64,000 nucleotides of DNA, taken from NCBI RefSeq assembly GCF_009795715.1, contig NZ_WTCR01000008.1, positions 62,001 through 126,000 of the forward strand, written 5' to 3'. A program made the position numbers and the translations under genes. Source of the stretch: Labilibaculum euxinicum (GTDB taxonomy: Bacteria; Bacteroidota; Bacteroidia; Bacteroidales; Marinifilaceae). Numbering within the stretch: the first letter of the stretch is position 1; each line of letters starts with the position of its first letter. The notes beneath the pieces were generated by a model that was not told where the DNA came from, did no database searches, and worked only from the letters and a program-made list of their open reading frames with translations. This document shows positions 34,217-42,461 of the stretch, one piece after another.

Positions 34217-35626
34217 GTGGGAAGAAATAGAAAGCAAAAACCACTTCTGGAAAAAGTAGTAATAGAGAAGTTAGCCGCCGAAGGCAAGGCAATTGGTAAA
34301 GTTGATGACAAAATTGTATTTGTTACCGGTGTAATACCTGGCGATATTGTTGATGTGCAGGTCAACAAGAAGCGCAAAAGTTTTATGGAAGGCTATCCTG
34401 TTGCTTTTCACAAACATTCTCCAATGAAAATAGATGCATTTTGTGAGCATTTTGGAGTTTGCGGTGGCTGCAAATGGCAAAACCTACCCTACGAAGAACA
34501 ACTAAAATTTAAACAACAGGAAGTTATTGACAATTTAGAACGGATTGGCAAAGTAGAACTGAATGGTATAAATGATATTCTGGCATCAGAAAAAACTGAA
34601 TTTTACCGCAATAAACTGGAATATACGTTTTCGAACAAGCGTTACCTTACCAATGAGGAAATTGCACTTAGCGATGATATAAAAAGAACTCCTGCACTTG
34701 GTTTTCACGTACCAAAATTATTCGACAAGGTGGTTGATATTAATAAATGTCACCTGCAGCCCGAACCATCAAACGCGGTTCGTTTGGCCATAAAAGAATA
34801 TGCTTTCGCTAATGATTTATCCTTTTTTGATATCCGGAATCAGGAAGGTTTTCTAAGAACGTTAGTGATTAGAACCTCAACAACCGACGATATAATGATT
34901 ATCGTTGTTTTTTACCATGAAGATGTTGAGAAGAGAGAAGGATTACTAAAACACCTGGCAGAAAAATTCCCGGAAATTACCTCGCTAATGTACGTGATTA
35001 ACAAAAAGGCCAACGACTCAATTACCGATCAGGAAGCCATCCTGTACAAAGGAGAAGATCATATTTTTGAGCAAATGGAAGATCTGCGTTTTAAAATTGG
35101 TCCAAAATCGTTCTACCAAACCAATTCGGAGCAAGCCTACAATTTGTATTGCAAAACACGAGAATTTGCCGAATTAACAGGTGACGAAGTAGTTTACGAT
35201 TTGTATACCGGAACCGGAACCATTGCTAATTTTATTGCTAAACAGGCAAAAAAAGTGATTGGTATTGAATACGTTCCCGAGGCCATTGCCGATGCTAAGG
35301 TGAATTCTGAAATTAACGGAATCAGCAACACCGAATTTTTTGCCGGGGATATGAAAAATGTTCTCACCAAAGAATTTATTGAACTTCACGGTCAGCCGGA
35401 TACCATTATTGTTGATCCGCCAAGAGCAGGAATGCATGCCGATGTGGTAGAAACAATTCTGCACGCTGCTCCAAAGCGAATTGTGTATGTAAGTTGTAAT
35501 TCAGCAACTCAGGCACGCGATTTAGCCATGATGGACGAAGCCTACAAAGTAACCAAAGTTCAAGCTGTTGACATGTTCCCACACACACATCATGTGGAGA
35601 ACATTGTGCAGCTGGAGAGAAGATAA
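34217..35626 (+). CDS. rlmD: RlmD/RumA-like 23S rRNA m5U1939 methyltransferase
   Basis: SAM-dependent C5 methylation of a uridine in 23S rRNA; 469 residues, cytoplasmic. An N-terminal TRAM domain (about 10-70; KLAAEGKAIGKVDDKIVFVTGVIPGD) is followed by the 4Fe-4S cysteines in CEHFGVCGGCKWQ (about 76-88) and a fourth in NKCHLQPE. The catalytic domain has YDLYTGTGTIANFI (SAM site, about 328-341), VDPPRAGMHADVV (about 398) and the nucleophile cysteine in IVYVSCNSATQARDL (about 424). The gene starts at GTG 34217 (MGRNRKQKP); no ATG fits. RlmD and RlmC/TrmA-like paralogues are hard to separate, so the exact uridine is by family inference. Confidence 0.9.
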   Translation: MGRNRKQKPLLEKVVIEKLAAEGKAIGKVDDKIVFVTGVIPGDIVDVQVNKKRKSFMEGYPVAFHKHSPMKIDAFCEHFGVCGGCKWQNLPYEEQLKFKQQEVIDNLERIGKVELNGINDILASEKTEFYRNKLEYTFSNKRYLTNEEIALSDDIKRTPALGFHVPKLFDKVVDINKCHLQPEPSNAVRLAIKEYAFANDLSFFDIRNQEGFLRTLVIRTSTTDDIMIIVVFYHEDVEKREGLLKHLAEKFPEITSLMYVINKKANDSITDQEAILYKGEDHIFEQMEDLRFKIGPKSFYQTNSEQAYNLYCKTREFAELTGDEVVYDLYTGTGTIANFIAKQAKKVIGIEYVPEAIADAKVNSEINGISNTEFFAGDMKNVLTKEFIELHGQPDTIIVDPPRAGMHADVVETILHAAPKRIVYVSCNSATQARDLAMMDEAYKVTKVQAVDMFPHTHHVENIVQLERR

Positions 35627-35644
35627 TCATTCAAAACAAACAGA

Positions 35645-35680
35645 AAATCCCTCTTAAATTGCTTTAAGAGGGATTTTTAT
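35645..35680 (+). terminator. Intrinsic terminator after rlmD
   Basis: AAATCCCTCTTAAA pairs perfectly with TTTAAGAGGGATTT around TTGC, followed by T residues. Confidence 0.9.
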
Positions 35681-35778
35681 TTAGAATTAATTCCCAACAC
35701 AACATTTGAATATGCAATGTCAGTTAATTGAACAGCTATTTTGAAAAAAACGATCACAAACCATAGCCTTCACATTTT

Positions 35779-35852
35779 ATGCTTACCGCAAAAAGTTGCG
35801 AACGTTACCGCAATTTTTTGCGAACAGCATCGCAACTTTTTGCGGTAAGCAT
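35779..35852. repeat. Perfect 23-bp inverted repeat enclosing a second hairpin
   Basis: Arm 1 at 35779-35801 (starting ATGCTTACCGCAAAAAG) is exactly complementary to 35830-35852. The 28-base middle contains CGCAA-TTTT-TTGCG (35809-35822). The unit TTACCGCAA-N5-TTGCGA occurs three times: twice direct (from 35784 and 35805) and once inverted (in arm 2). No ORF, no T-tract. It lies between the terminators of two convergent genes. Looks like a REP/BIME-type structured repeat or a protein-binding array; no other copy is in this window. Confidence 0.8.
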
Positions 35853-35950
35853 CCTTCAAACGCTGCCTCACTATGCGGTATTCTCCTTCATTATAAAACA
35901 AAATTTCTCTGCTTAGTAACCAAAATCCGGATATTAACTGTTTCACTGTA

Positions 35951-35990
35951 AAAAAAAGCCTGAAGAAACATTCGTTGTTCCTCAGGCTTT
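35951..35990 (-). terminator. Intrinsic terminator of the MATE gene (minus strand)
   Basis: AAGCCTGAAGAA pairs with TTCCTCAGGCTT (one mismatch); on the minus strand a run of eight T follows. Confidence 0.85.
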
Positions 35991-35995
35991 ATTCA

Positions 35996-37432
35996 CTATA
36001 CTTTCATCAACTTCCACTTCCCTTGTTTAAACCAAAAAAGGGCTATTAATGTAAGCGTCATTTCTGCTATTATTATCGAATAAAATACTCCCTTTTGATC
36101 CCAACCCAATTGAATGGCTAGGAAATAAGCAAGTGGAATTTCAATAATCCAGAAACTAATCAGATTGAAATAGGTTGGTGTCCGGGTATCTCCGGCTCCG
36201 TTTATTGCATTCAACAGCACCATTCCCAAACCATAAAAAACAAAACCCATACTGATTATCTGCAAAGCCTGAATTCCATTAGCAACAATGAATTGATCAG
36301 GTGTAAACAATTCGATAAAAAAACGCGGAAACAAGTAAAATACAATTCCCATTAAGCCCAAAAATACGACATTAATTTTTCCTGCCGCCCAAACCGATTT
36401 CTCAGCCCTTTCCGGCTTATTTGCTCCCAAGTTCTGACCAACCAATGTCGCGGCAGCGTTGCTCAATCCCCAGGAAGGCAGAAGGATGAATATCAGCAGC
36501 CGAATGGCAATGGTGTAACCGGCTATGGCTGCACTTCCAAATTCTGCCATAATCCTCATCAAGCCAATCCAGCTCGATGTAGCAATGATACTTTGCCCTA
36601 TTCCTCCAACCGATAAGCTGACCAATTGTTTAATTGTCGCCCATTTTAGCTGAATATGTTTCCATTTTAAATGAATCCTCCCTTTTCCCTTGCCAAGCAT
36701 AACAAATTGGTAAACTACCGCCAAGCCTCGTCCCAGACTTGTAGCAATAGCGGCTCCTTCTACTCCCATGGCCGGGATTGGTCCCCAACCAAAAATCAAC
36801 AATGGATCCAAAACAAGATTCAAACAATTCGCAACAATTAATACCCTCATCGATAAAGCAGCATCACCCGCCGAACGAAATATGGCATTGTTGATGAAAA
36901 GAAGCATGATAATCACGTTACTTCCCAAAATAATGGTCGCATAGCCCGACATTTCATTCACAATGGTTGAATTGGCTCCCATTAAAGCCAATAAATCCTT
37001 CGAGTAAAAAATCCCGGCAAACGCAATAAATACAGATACAAACACACCTGTTACAATGGCCTGAAATGAAACCTTTGATGCTTCTTCTGGTTTGTTCTCG
37101 CCTATGCGCCGGGCAACCAAAGCAGTTGTTGCCATCGATAAGCCAAAACCTATTGCATACACAATGGTGATCACCGACTCGGTAATTCCTACTGTAGCCA
37201 CAGCGTCGTCACCCAATTTGGAAACGAAAAATATATCGGCCACAGCAAATACCGATTCAAAAATCATTTCCAATACCATAGGAATCGCAAGCATAAAAAG
37301 CGCTTTGCTAATCTTCCCGTTGGTATATATTTTTTCACTTCCCGAGAGTGCCTCCAGAAAATAGTTCCACAGTCTCCCAAGCTTATTTAATTGATCTAAA
37401 ATTCCTTCCCTTACTCTTATATTATGGTGCAT
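35996..37432 (-). CDS. MATE-family efflux transporter
   Basis: Second MATE exporter, 478 residues, about twelve membrane helices. Typical stretches: ALFMLAIPMVLEMIFESVFAVADIFFVSKLG near the N terminus and AAATLVGQNLGANKPERAEKSVW in the second half. It is closer to the NorM/DinF-like group without obvious relation to the first MATE gene. I start it at ATG 37432 (MHHNIRVREGIL); the longer frame uses TTG. ATG 37432 lies inside the last codons of a 44-codon ORF that ends at 37422, an 11-base overlap typical of translational coupling. The region upstream has an unusual leader, see the features at 37422-37760. Confidence 0.9.
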   Translation of the reverse strand: MHHNIRVREGILDQLNKLGRLWNYFLEALSGSEKIYTNGKISKALFMLAIPMVLEMIFESVFAVADIFFVSKLGDDAVATVGITESVITIVYAIGFGLSMATTALVARRIGENKPEEASKVSFQAIVTGVFVSVFIAFAGIFYSKDLLALMGANSTIVNEMSGYATIILGSNVIIMLLFINNAIFRSAGDAALSMRVLIVANCLNLVLDPLLIFGWGPIPAMGVEGAAIATSLGRGLAVVYQFVMLGKGKGRIHLKWKHIQLKWATIKQLVSLSVGGIGQSIIATSSWIGLMRIMAEFGSAAIAGYTIAIRLLIFILLPSWGLSNAAATLVGQNLGANKPERAEKSVWAAGKINVVFLGLMGIVFYLFPRFFIELFTPDQFIVANGIQALQIISMGFVFYGLGMVLLNAINGAGDTRTPTYFNLISFWIIEIPLAYFLAIQLGWDQKGVFYSIIIAEMTLTLIALFWFKQGKWKLMKV

Positions 37433-37556
37433 TCTGTTTTCGTTTTTGATGTTCAATAAACTCGTTTACTCTTTCTCTTATTCTAAAACAATTTGTTTTA
37501 TTGCCAACCGGATCTTTCACCGTGGCTTGCCCGCAGCAATACATTGATGTGCTCAT
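37422..37556 (-). CDS. 44-residue small protein coupled to the MATE gene
   Basis: Short ORF starting MSTSMYCCGQATVKDP, with cysteines at 7, 8 and 23 and a basic C terminus (HQKRKQNAP). It is preceded by GGAGGG six bases before its ATG, a strong Shine-Dalgarno sequence that is unusual for this phylum, and it overlaps the MATE start by 11 bases, so ribosomes finishing it could restart on the MATE gene. No hydrophobic helix. I do not recognise the family. It could be a real small protein (the CC and C might bind metal or sense thiols) or a translated leader. Confidence 0.6.
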   Translation of the reverse strand: MSTSMYCCGQATVKDPVGNKTNCFRIRERVNEFIEHQKRKQNAP

Positions 37557-37597
37557 AATTTACCCTCCAAAATTTTAGGTGTGTTGATATACGTATC

Positions 37598-37639
37598 GGG
37601 TGGCTTTCGCCCCCGTTACAATAAAAAAATAAAAAATAA
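37598..37639 (-). promoter_or_regulatory. Stem-loop and U-rich tract in the MATE leader
   Basis: On the minus strand a U-rich tract (about 37639-37620, mostly T) is followed by the hairpin GGGGGC-GAAA-GCCACCC (37614-37598, GNRA loop, one bulged A). This lies between the 14-codon leader and the 44-codon ORF. The U-rich tract is what an attenuator would need. Confidence 0.45.
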
Positions 37640-37665
37640 TGTGAATACGGAAAGCTTAAGCTGAT

Positions 37666-37710
37666 TTAGCTCTTATAAGTGCAAGGTGATGATGTGACAA
37701 TTGTATTCAT
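37666..37710 (-). CDS. 14-residue candidate leader peptide
   Basis: Short ORF reading MNTIVTSSPCTYKS, then TAA. GGAGG lies six bases before the ATG. The bases GGAAAGCT overlapping this ribosome site (37718-37711) have their exact complement AGCTTTCC just after the stop (37656-37649), right before the U-rich tract. This is the arrangement of translational or transcriptional attenuation, where ribosome position on the leader decides the downstream structure. Whether it responds to an antibiotic, an amino acid or something else cannot be read. Confidence 0.5.
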   Translation of the reverse strand: MNTIVTSSPCTYKS

Positions 37711-37857
37711 AGCTTTCCTCCGTTTTTTAAGTAAAACAAATATAAGTCATTTTCATTAATTCATTATAACTTGACCTTTATTTTTTTTACAACTCCCTGA
37801 ATATTGAATAAAAAACAAATGAATTTAAACTTATCGTGTTAAACGGCACAGATATCT

Positions 37858-37892
37858 AAAAAGGATTGGTTTCCCAACAAATATCCTTTTTT
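37858..37892. terminator. Terminator-like hairpin in the divergent MATE/S9-peptidase region
   Basis: AAAAAGGAT pairs with ATCCTTTTT around a 16-base loop, with T residues after it on plus and before it (as A) on minus. No complete gene ends here, so it may be part of the S9 peptidase leader (attenuator) or end an unseen short transcript. A second perfect hairpin TCCCGAAA-CAA-TTTCGGGA follows at 37981-37999, 36 bases before the ATG. Confidence 0.45.
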
Positions 37893-38034
37893 ATCAAACT
37901 AAAATTCCATAGTATTGATGTTTAAAATGCCAAAGCGGTTTTAACACACTGGGAAATGATCATCTCAGCATGCTAAATTCTCCCGAAACAATTTCGGGAC
38001 AGGCTATCTGACAAAAACTTAAAATTATAAACAG

Positions 38035-40617
38035 ATGAAAAAATATTTTGTACCTACAATGATGGTACTGCTAACTGCAACCACATGCAGCTTCGCACAA
38101 AAAGAAAACAACAAAAGCATTACAATTGAAAACTGGCTTCAAACCGATCCTGTAAGTTTACAACTACCAGCTTTCCACTCTACAAAAAACATCGAAGGAA
38201 AAACCTTCGAATTACAAAACCTTTTACAGGACAATCAGCTTGAAATAGATGGACTTCAACCTGCTGAAAAGGACAATTTAAAGTGGAACGGTGAAAACTT
38301 ACAATGGAGCAAAACAACCACCAATAAAAAAGGTTTTACAGGCAGCAAATCTGCCGAAAACAGTCTTTTGTTTTATGCGTCTTATTTCTCTGCGGATGAA
38401 TGGATGCAAGCAAAATTAATTGTAGAAGCCTATCCACTTCTTGAAGTGTATATCGATGGAGAAAAAAAGATTTCACACTACAAGGCAGAAACTGATGATG
38501 CCAAGGAGCTTTCGGAAGAACTTAAGATTGAGCCCGGAAAACACTGCATTCTTGTAAAAGTTGTAAGCGGGAAAAAGAACGACTTTAAACTTGGTATTAC
38601 TCCAAATAAGCCCTGGGATGAAAACAATATAAAATTATCCTTATCGCCGCAACAAAGCGTTACCATTCATAAAATATTGGATGGCGAAAATGTACGAAAC
38701 ATCGAATTATCTTCTGATGGTAAATTTGCCTTACTTAGTTACAGCAGAACACTTCCTCCATCGGACAATAGTGAGAACTGGAAAGAAATTCAGGAAATTG
38801 AGAGCGGAAAAATCTTATACTCCTTCCGGGGAAGTCAACTGGCAAATATTCAGTGGCTGCCTACAGGAAACCGTATTTCGTACACCAAAGAATACAACGA
38901 AAAAACAAGTCTTTTTATTTTTGATTTTGAAAACGGAAGAGAAACGGAAATAGCCAATAGTATTGCTGATTTTTCGGATTACAACTGGACTCCCGATGGA
39001 AAACAAATCATTTTCTCAGTAACGAAAGATTATTCGGAAGATTGGAAGATCAGAAAAATTCAAGGAATGGAAGATCGTTTGCCTTGGTTTCGAACCCGAA
39101 GTTTCTTATACAAACTGGATGTTGCCAGCGGCGTAAAACAACGCTTAACTTATGGAACAATCACAACCAGTTTACAGGATATCAGTCCCGACAGCAAATA
39201 CATTCTTTTTTCTCAAGCACGTCCCGATTACAAGGAATATCCCTACGATAAACAAAATCTTTATCAGATGAACCTCGAAACTTTCGAGATTGATACCATC
39301 TGGAAAGACAAACTTTTTGGTGGTTCGGCACAATACTCTCCTGACGGCACTCAGCTTTTGGTTCAGGCAGGTCCTTCCTGCTTTGGAAAACTTGGCGAAA
39401 ACATTGGAAAACAACCATTGGCCAATAATTATGACGGACAATTGTACATTTTCGATCTGAAAAACAAAAAAGCCGATCCAATTACAATTCATTTCGACCC
39501 ATCGGTTAATCAGGCTGTGTGGAACAAAAGTGATATGAATATTTATTTGAAAGCAAATGATAAAGATTACATCCAGCTGTATCGTTACCAACCAGCGAAT
39601 AAGGAATTCAACGCTTTACAAATAAATTCAGATGTTATTGGCAACTTTAGCCTTTCGTCCGACGGAAAAAACATTGCCTGTACAGCATGCAGTATATCTT
39701 CACCTTACAAAGCTTTTGTTTATGAATTGGCTTCGAATACAAGTAAGCTAATCTCCAATCCGCAAAAAGAAAATCTAAAAAACGTGAAATTTGGAAAAAC
39801 AGAAGACTGGAATTTCACCAAAGAAGATGGCAAAACCATTATTGGAAGAGTTTACTATCCTCCAAATTTCGATTCCAACAAAAAATATCCGGTAATTGTA
39901 AACTATTATGCAGGCACATCACCTGTTGAAAGAAGTTACGGTGGCCGATATCCTTTGAATCTTTATGCATCAATGGGATATGTTGTTTATCTGCTTCAGC
40001 CAAGCGGAGCTGTTGGTTTTGGACAGGAATTTTCAGCTGAGCACCAAAACAACTGGGGAATTACCACCGCTGATGAAATTATTGAAGGAACCAAAAAATT
40101 CTTAAAAGCCCATTCCTTTGCTGATGCAGATCATGTTGGTTGTATTGGAGCATCCTACGGTGGATTTATGACCATGTTGCTGCAAACCAGAACCGATATT
40201 TTTGCAGTCGCCATTTCGCATGCCGGTATTAGCGACATTACCAGTTACTGGGGCGAAGGTTATTGGGGATATTCCTATAGTGTGAATGCTTCCGGCAAAT
40301 CATTTCCATGGAACAATCGAAAACTATATATCGATCAAAGTCCATTATTCAATGCTGATAAAGTTGTAACACCAATGTTACTAATTCACGGAAGTGTTGA
40401 CACGAATGTACCTCTTGGTGAAAGCATTCAAATGTATCAGGCATTAAAATTGCTGGGGAAAGATGTCGATTTTGTTCAGGTAAAAAATCAAGATCATCAC
40501 ATCAAGAATTATACCCAACGAATACTTTGGAACAACACCATATTTGCCTATTTCGCAAAACACTTAAAAGATCAGCCAAAATGGTGGGAGAATTTATATC
40601 CGGATAAGAATTTATAG
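38035..40617 (+). CDS. Secreted S9-family prolyl-oligopeptidase-like serine peptidase
   Basis: Exported dipeptidyl- or acylaminoacyl-peptidase-type enzyme, 860 residues. Signal peptide residues 1-22 (ending CSFAQ). The middle (about 215-600) has beta-propeller-like repeats of the TolB/WD kind (ELSSDGKFALLSYS, ISPDSKYILFS, YSPDGTQLLV). The alpha/beta-hydrolase domain (about 610-855) carries Ser707 in CIGASYGGF, Asp789 in HGSVDTNVPLGES and His821 in QDHHIKN, a complete catalytic triad. It likely trims peptides in the periplasm. It is on its own, with hairpins upstream and a terminator downstream. Confidence 0.92.
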   Translation: MKKYFVPTMMVLLTATTCSFAQKENNKSITIENWLQTDPVSLQLPAFHSTKNIEGKTFELQNLLQDNQLEIDGLQPAEKDNLKWNGENLQWSKTTTNKKGFTGSKSAENSLLFYASYFSADEWMQAKLIVEAYPLLEVYIDGEKKISHYKAETDDAKELSEELKIEPGKHCILVKVVSGKKNDFKLGITPNKPWDENNIKLSLSPQQSVTIHKILDGENVRNIELSSDGKFALLSYSRTLPPSDNSENWKEIQEIESGKILYSFRGSQLANIQWLPTGNRISYTKEYNEKTSLFIFDFENGRETEIANSIADFSDYNWTPDGKQIIFSVTKDYSEDWKIRKIQGMEDRLPWFRTRSFLYKLDVASGVKQRLTYGTITTSLQDISPDSKYILFSQARPDYKEYPYDKQNLYQMNLETFEIDTIWKDKLFGGSAQYSPDGTQLLVQAGPSCFGKLGENIGKQPLANNYDGQLYIFDLKNKKADPITIHFDPSVNQAVWNKSDMNIYLKANDKDYIQLYRYQPANKEFNALQINSDVIGNFSLSSDGKNIACTACSISSPYKAFVYELASNTSKLISNPQKENLKNVKFGKTEDWNFTKEDGKTIIGRVYYPPNFDSNKKYPVIVNYYAGTSPVERSYGGRYPLNLYASMGYVVYLLQPSGAVGFGQEFSAEHQNNWGITTADEIIEGTKKFLKAHSFADADHVGCIGASYGGFMTMLLQTRTDIFAVAISHAGISDITSYWGEGYWGYSYSVNASGKSFPWNNRKLYIDQSPLFNADKVVTPMLLIHGSVDTNVPLGESIQMYQALKLLGKDVDFVQVKNQDHHIKNYTQRILWNNTIFAYFAKHLKDQPKWWENLYPDKNL

Positions 40618-40637
40618 CAATTTGAGGCGGTTAAATC

Positions 40638-40674
40638 AGAGGGTGTTCTTAAGCAGAGCACCCTCTTGTTTTTC
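40638..40674 (+). terminator. Intrinsic terminator after the S9 peptidase
   Basis: AGAGGGTGTTCT pairs with AGAGCACCCTCT (one T-G wobble) around TAAGC, followed by TGTTTTTC. Confidence 0.85.
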
Positions 40675-40781
40675 AGTACCAGTTCATAGACAAAACCTAA
40701 GTCTTTATCAATAATGATAAACACTATTGATGCTTCAGTCAATTATAAGTAATTTTAAATTCAACACTAAAAAAGTACACT

Positions 40782-41552
40782 ATGCTAATTGTAATATCGC
40801 CCGCCAAAACACTGGATTTCGAAAGTCCGGCAATCTCAAATCTATATTCTGATGCTTCTTTTTTAAAAGAATCCAAACTTTTAATCAAAGAGCTTCGAAA
40901 ACTTAAAGTCGACAACATTGCGGATCTGATGGGAATAAGCCCGAAGCTTGCACAATTAAATTTTCAACGATTTCACGAGTGGAATACTCCCTTTACTACG
41001 GAGAATTCCAAGCAAGCTTTATTGGCCTTTAAAGGCGATGTTTATACGGGCATTGATGCGTCCACTTTCTCGGAAGAAGATTTTCACAGATCTCAAACAG
41101 ATCTTCGAATTCTTTCCGGTTTGTATGGTGTTCTCAAACCAATGGATTTGATTCAGGCCTATCGTCTTGAAATGGGCAAAAAAATAAAAACAGGCAGAGG
41201 AGACAATTTATACCAATTTTGGGGAGATACGATTACGAAATCAATTAATCAAAGTTTAAAAGAAAACGATCACAAACATTTAATCAATTTAGCATCCAAC
41301 GAATATTTTAAATCAATTAATAAAAAGAAAATAAAAGCTGAAATTATCACTCCTGTATTTAAGGATTTAAAAAATGGAGAATACAAAATGATTAGCTTCT
41401 TTGCCAAAAAAGCAAGAGGATTAATGACTCGATTCATTATTCAGAATAAAATTACTGATCCCGAAGAATTAAAAGCTTTTGATTTGGATGGATACATGTA
41501 CAACCCAATGCTTTCAAATGAAAATAATCCTGTTTTCACAAGAGATCATTAA
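40782..41552 (+). CDS. yaaA: YaaA family protein (peroxide stress, iron control)
   Basis: 256 residues, cytoplasmic. The opening MLIVISPAKTLDFESP is diagnostic of the YaaA/UPF0246 family, supported by RILSGLYGVLKPMDLIQAYRLEM (about 111-133), NLASNEYFK and MISFFAKKARGLMTRF near the end. In E. coli the protein reduces free iron and hence Fenton damage after peroxide exposure and has a DNA-binding fold; here the role is by homology. It stands alone. Confidence 0.92.
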   Translation: MLIVISPAKTLDFESPAISNLYSDASFLKESKLLIKELRKLKVDNIADLMGISPKLAQLNFQRFHEWNTPFTTENSKQALLAFKGDVYTGIDASTFSEEDFHRSQTDLRILSGLYGVLKPMDLIQAYRLEMGKKIKTGRGDNLYQFWGDTITKSINQSLKENDHKHLINLASNEYFKSINKKKIKAEIITPVFKDLKNGEYKMISFFAKKARGLMTRFIIQNKITDPEELKAFDLDGYMYNPMLSNENNPVFTRDH

Positions 41553-41657
41553 AGAAAAATTACCTTATTTAAAAGCTTTTAAGGCCTTGTTTTTACTCGC
41601 AATTTTTACTAAGTTTAAATAAGACAATCTCAATAAAAACCTGAAAATCCTTCTCCT

Positions 41658-42371
41658 ATGACTGATAAGAACTTTGTAGTTAAATTCGGAAGCCTGCTCA
41701 AAGAGGAAACCCTTGAAGTTATTGACAGCAAAATATTGCCTGGTACAATTGTTTTAGAAGCTACCAACCCTTTTCCCGGCTACTATGAATATTATGAAGG
41801 AATTCAAAAAGACATTAAACCTCATTACATTTATTTGGTAACTGACAAAAAATGTGATTTAGAAGAATTTACGCGGGTTACTCAAAAAATCATGTCGTAT
41901 TTTGAAGTAGATTTTCATGCCGCGATGGGTACCATTACAATTTATAACGATGTTTATCATGCAATTAGAATCAGAAGATTAACCAAGTATGATCAAATAA
42001 AAGATTTGCAATCGTGCTACATAGAAGAAGGTATTAATTTAAAATCGAATGCAACAATACCGCACAACTCCAAAGCAATGATTCAATTGGATAAATTTTT
42101 TGCATTGGATGAACTTGGTAATGGATATTTCTCTGATCACATTGAACCAAACCATGGCTATTTTACCATTCCACAGAAGCTAAGCTGGAAGCAATTTGAG
42201 CACTTAACACAGCAAGTGAAATACAATATGGAGATGTTTCATTTTGATGCCTCTTTAGGCTTTATTTACGACAATTTTAAAGCTGTAGACATGATCCGTA
42301 TTTATGCTGAAAATCTTGACCTTGAATTACTGAAAAAGATTAGAGTCAAATTTATTGAAAGAATTAAATAA
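41658..42371 (+). CDS. Conserved-looking protein of unknown function
   Basis: 237 residues, soluble, no signal peptide or membrane helix. I do not recognise it. The first part (about 5-110) reads like an alpha/beta fold (IVLEATNPFPGYYEYYEG, IYLVTDKKCDLEEFTRV) and the second has an aromatic-rich stretch (GYFSDHIEPNHGYFTIPQ). Its base composition and codon use look like its neighbours, and a perfect terminator follows, so it is a genuine gene. It might be a partner of YaaA, but the 105-base gap gives no proof of co-transcription. Confidence 0.7.
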   Translation: MTDKNFVVKFGSLLKEETLEVIDSKILPGTIVLEATNPFPGYYEYYEGIQKDIKPHYIYLVTDKKCDLEEFTRVTQKIMSYFEVDFHAAMGTITIYNDVYHAIRIRRLTKYDQIKDLQSCYIEEGINLKSNATIPHNSKAMIQLDKFFALDELGNGYFSDHIEPNHGYFTIPQKLSWKQFEHLTQQVKYNMEMFHFDASLGFIYDNFKAVDMIRIYAENLDLELLKKIRVKFIERIK

Positions 42372-42390
42372 TTAAATTTGAATCAAATAT

Positions 42391-42425
42391 AAAAAGGGCT
42401 GTCGATAACGACAGCCCTTTCTTTA
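42391..42425. terminator. Bidirectional intrinsic terminator
   Basis: AAAGGGCTGTCG pairs perfectly with CGACAGCCCTTT around ATAA, with T-rich sequence on both strands; it separates the unknown gene from sprF. Confidence 0.92.
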
Positions 42426-42461
42426 TGAGTTTTATTTATTTTCTATTTGTCTTACAATGCG

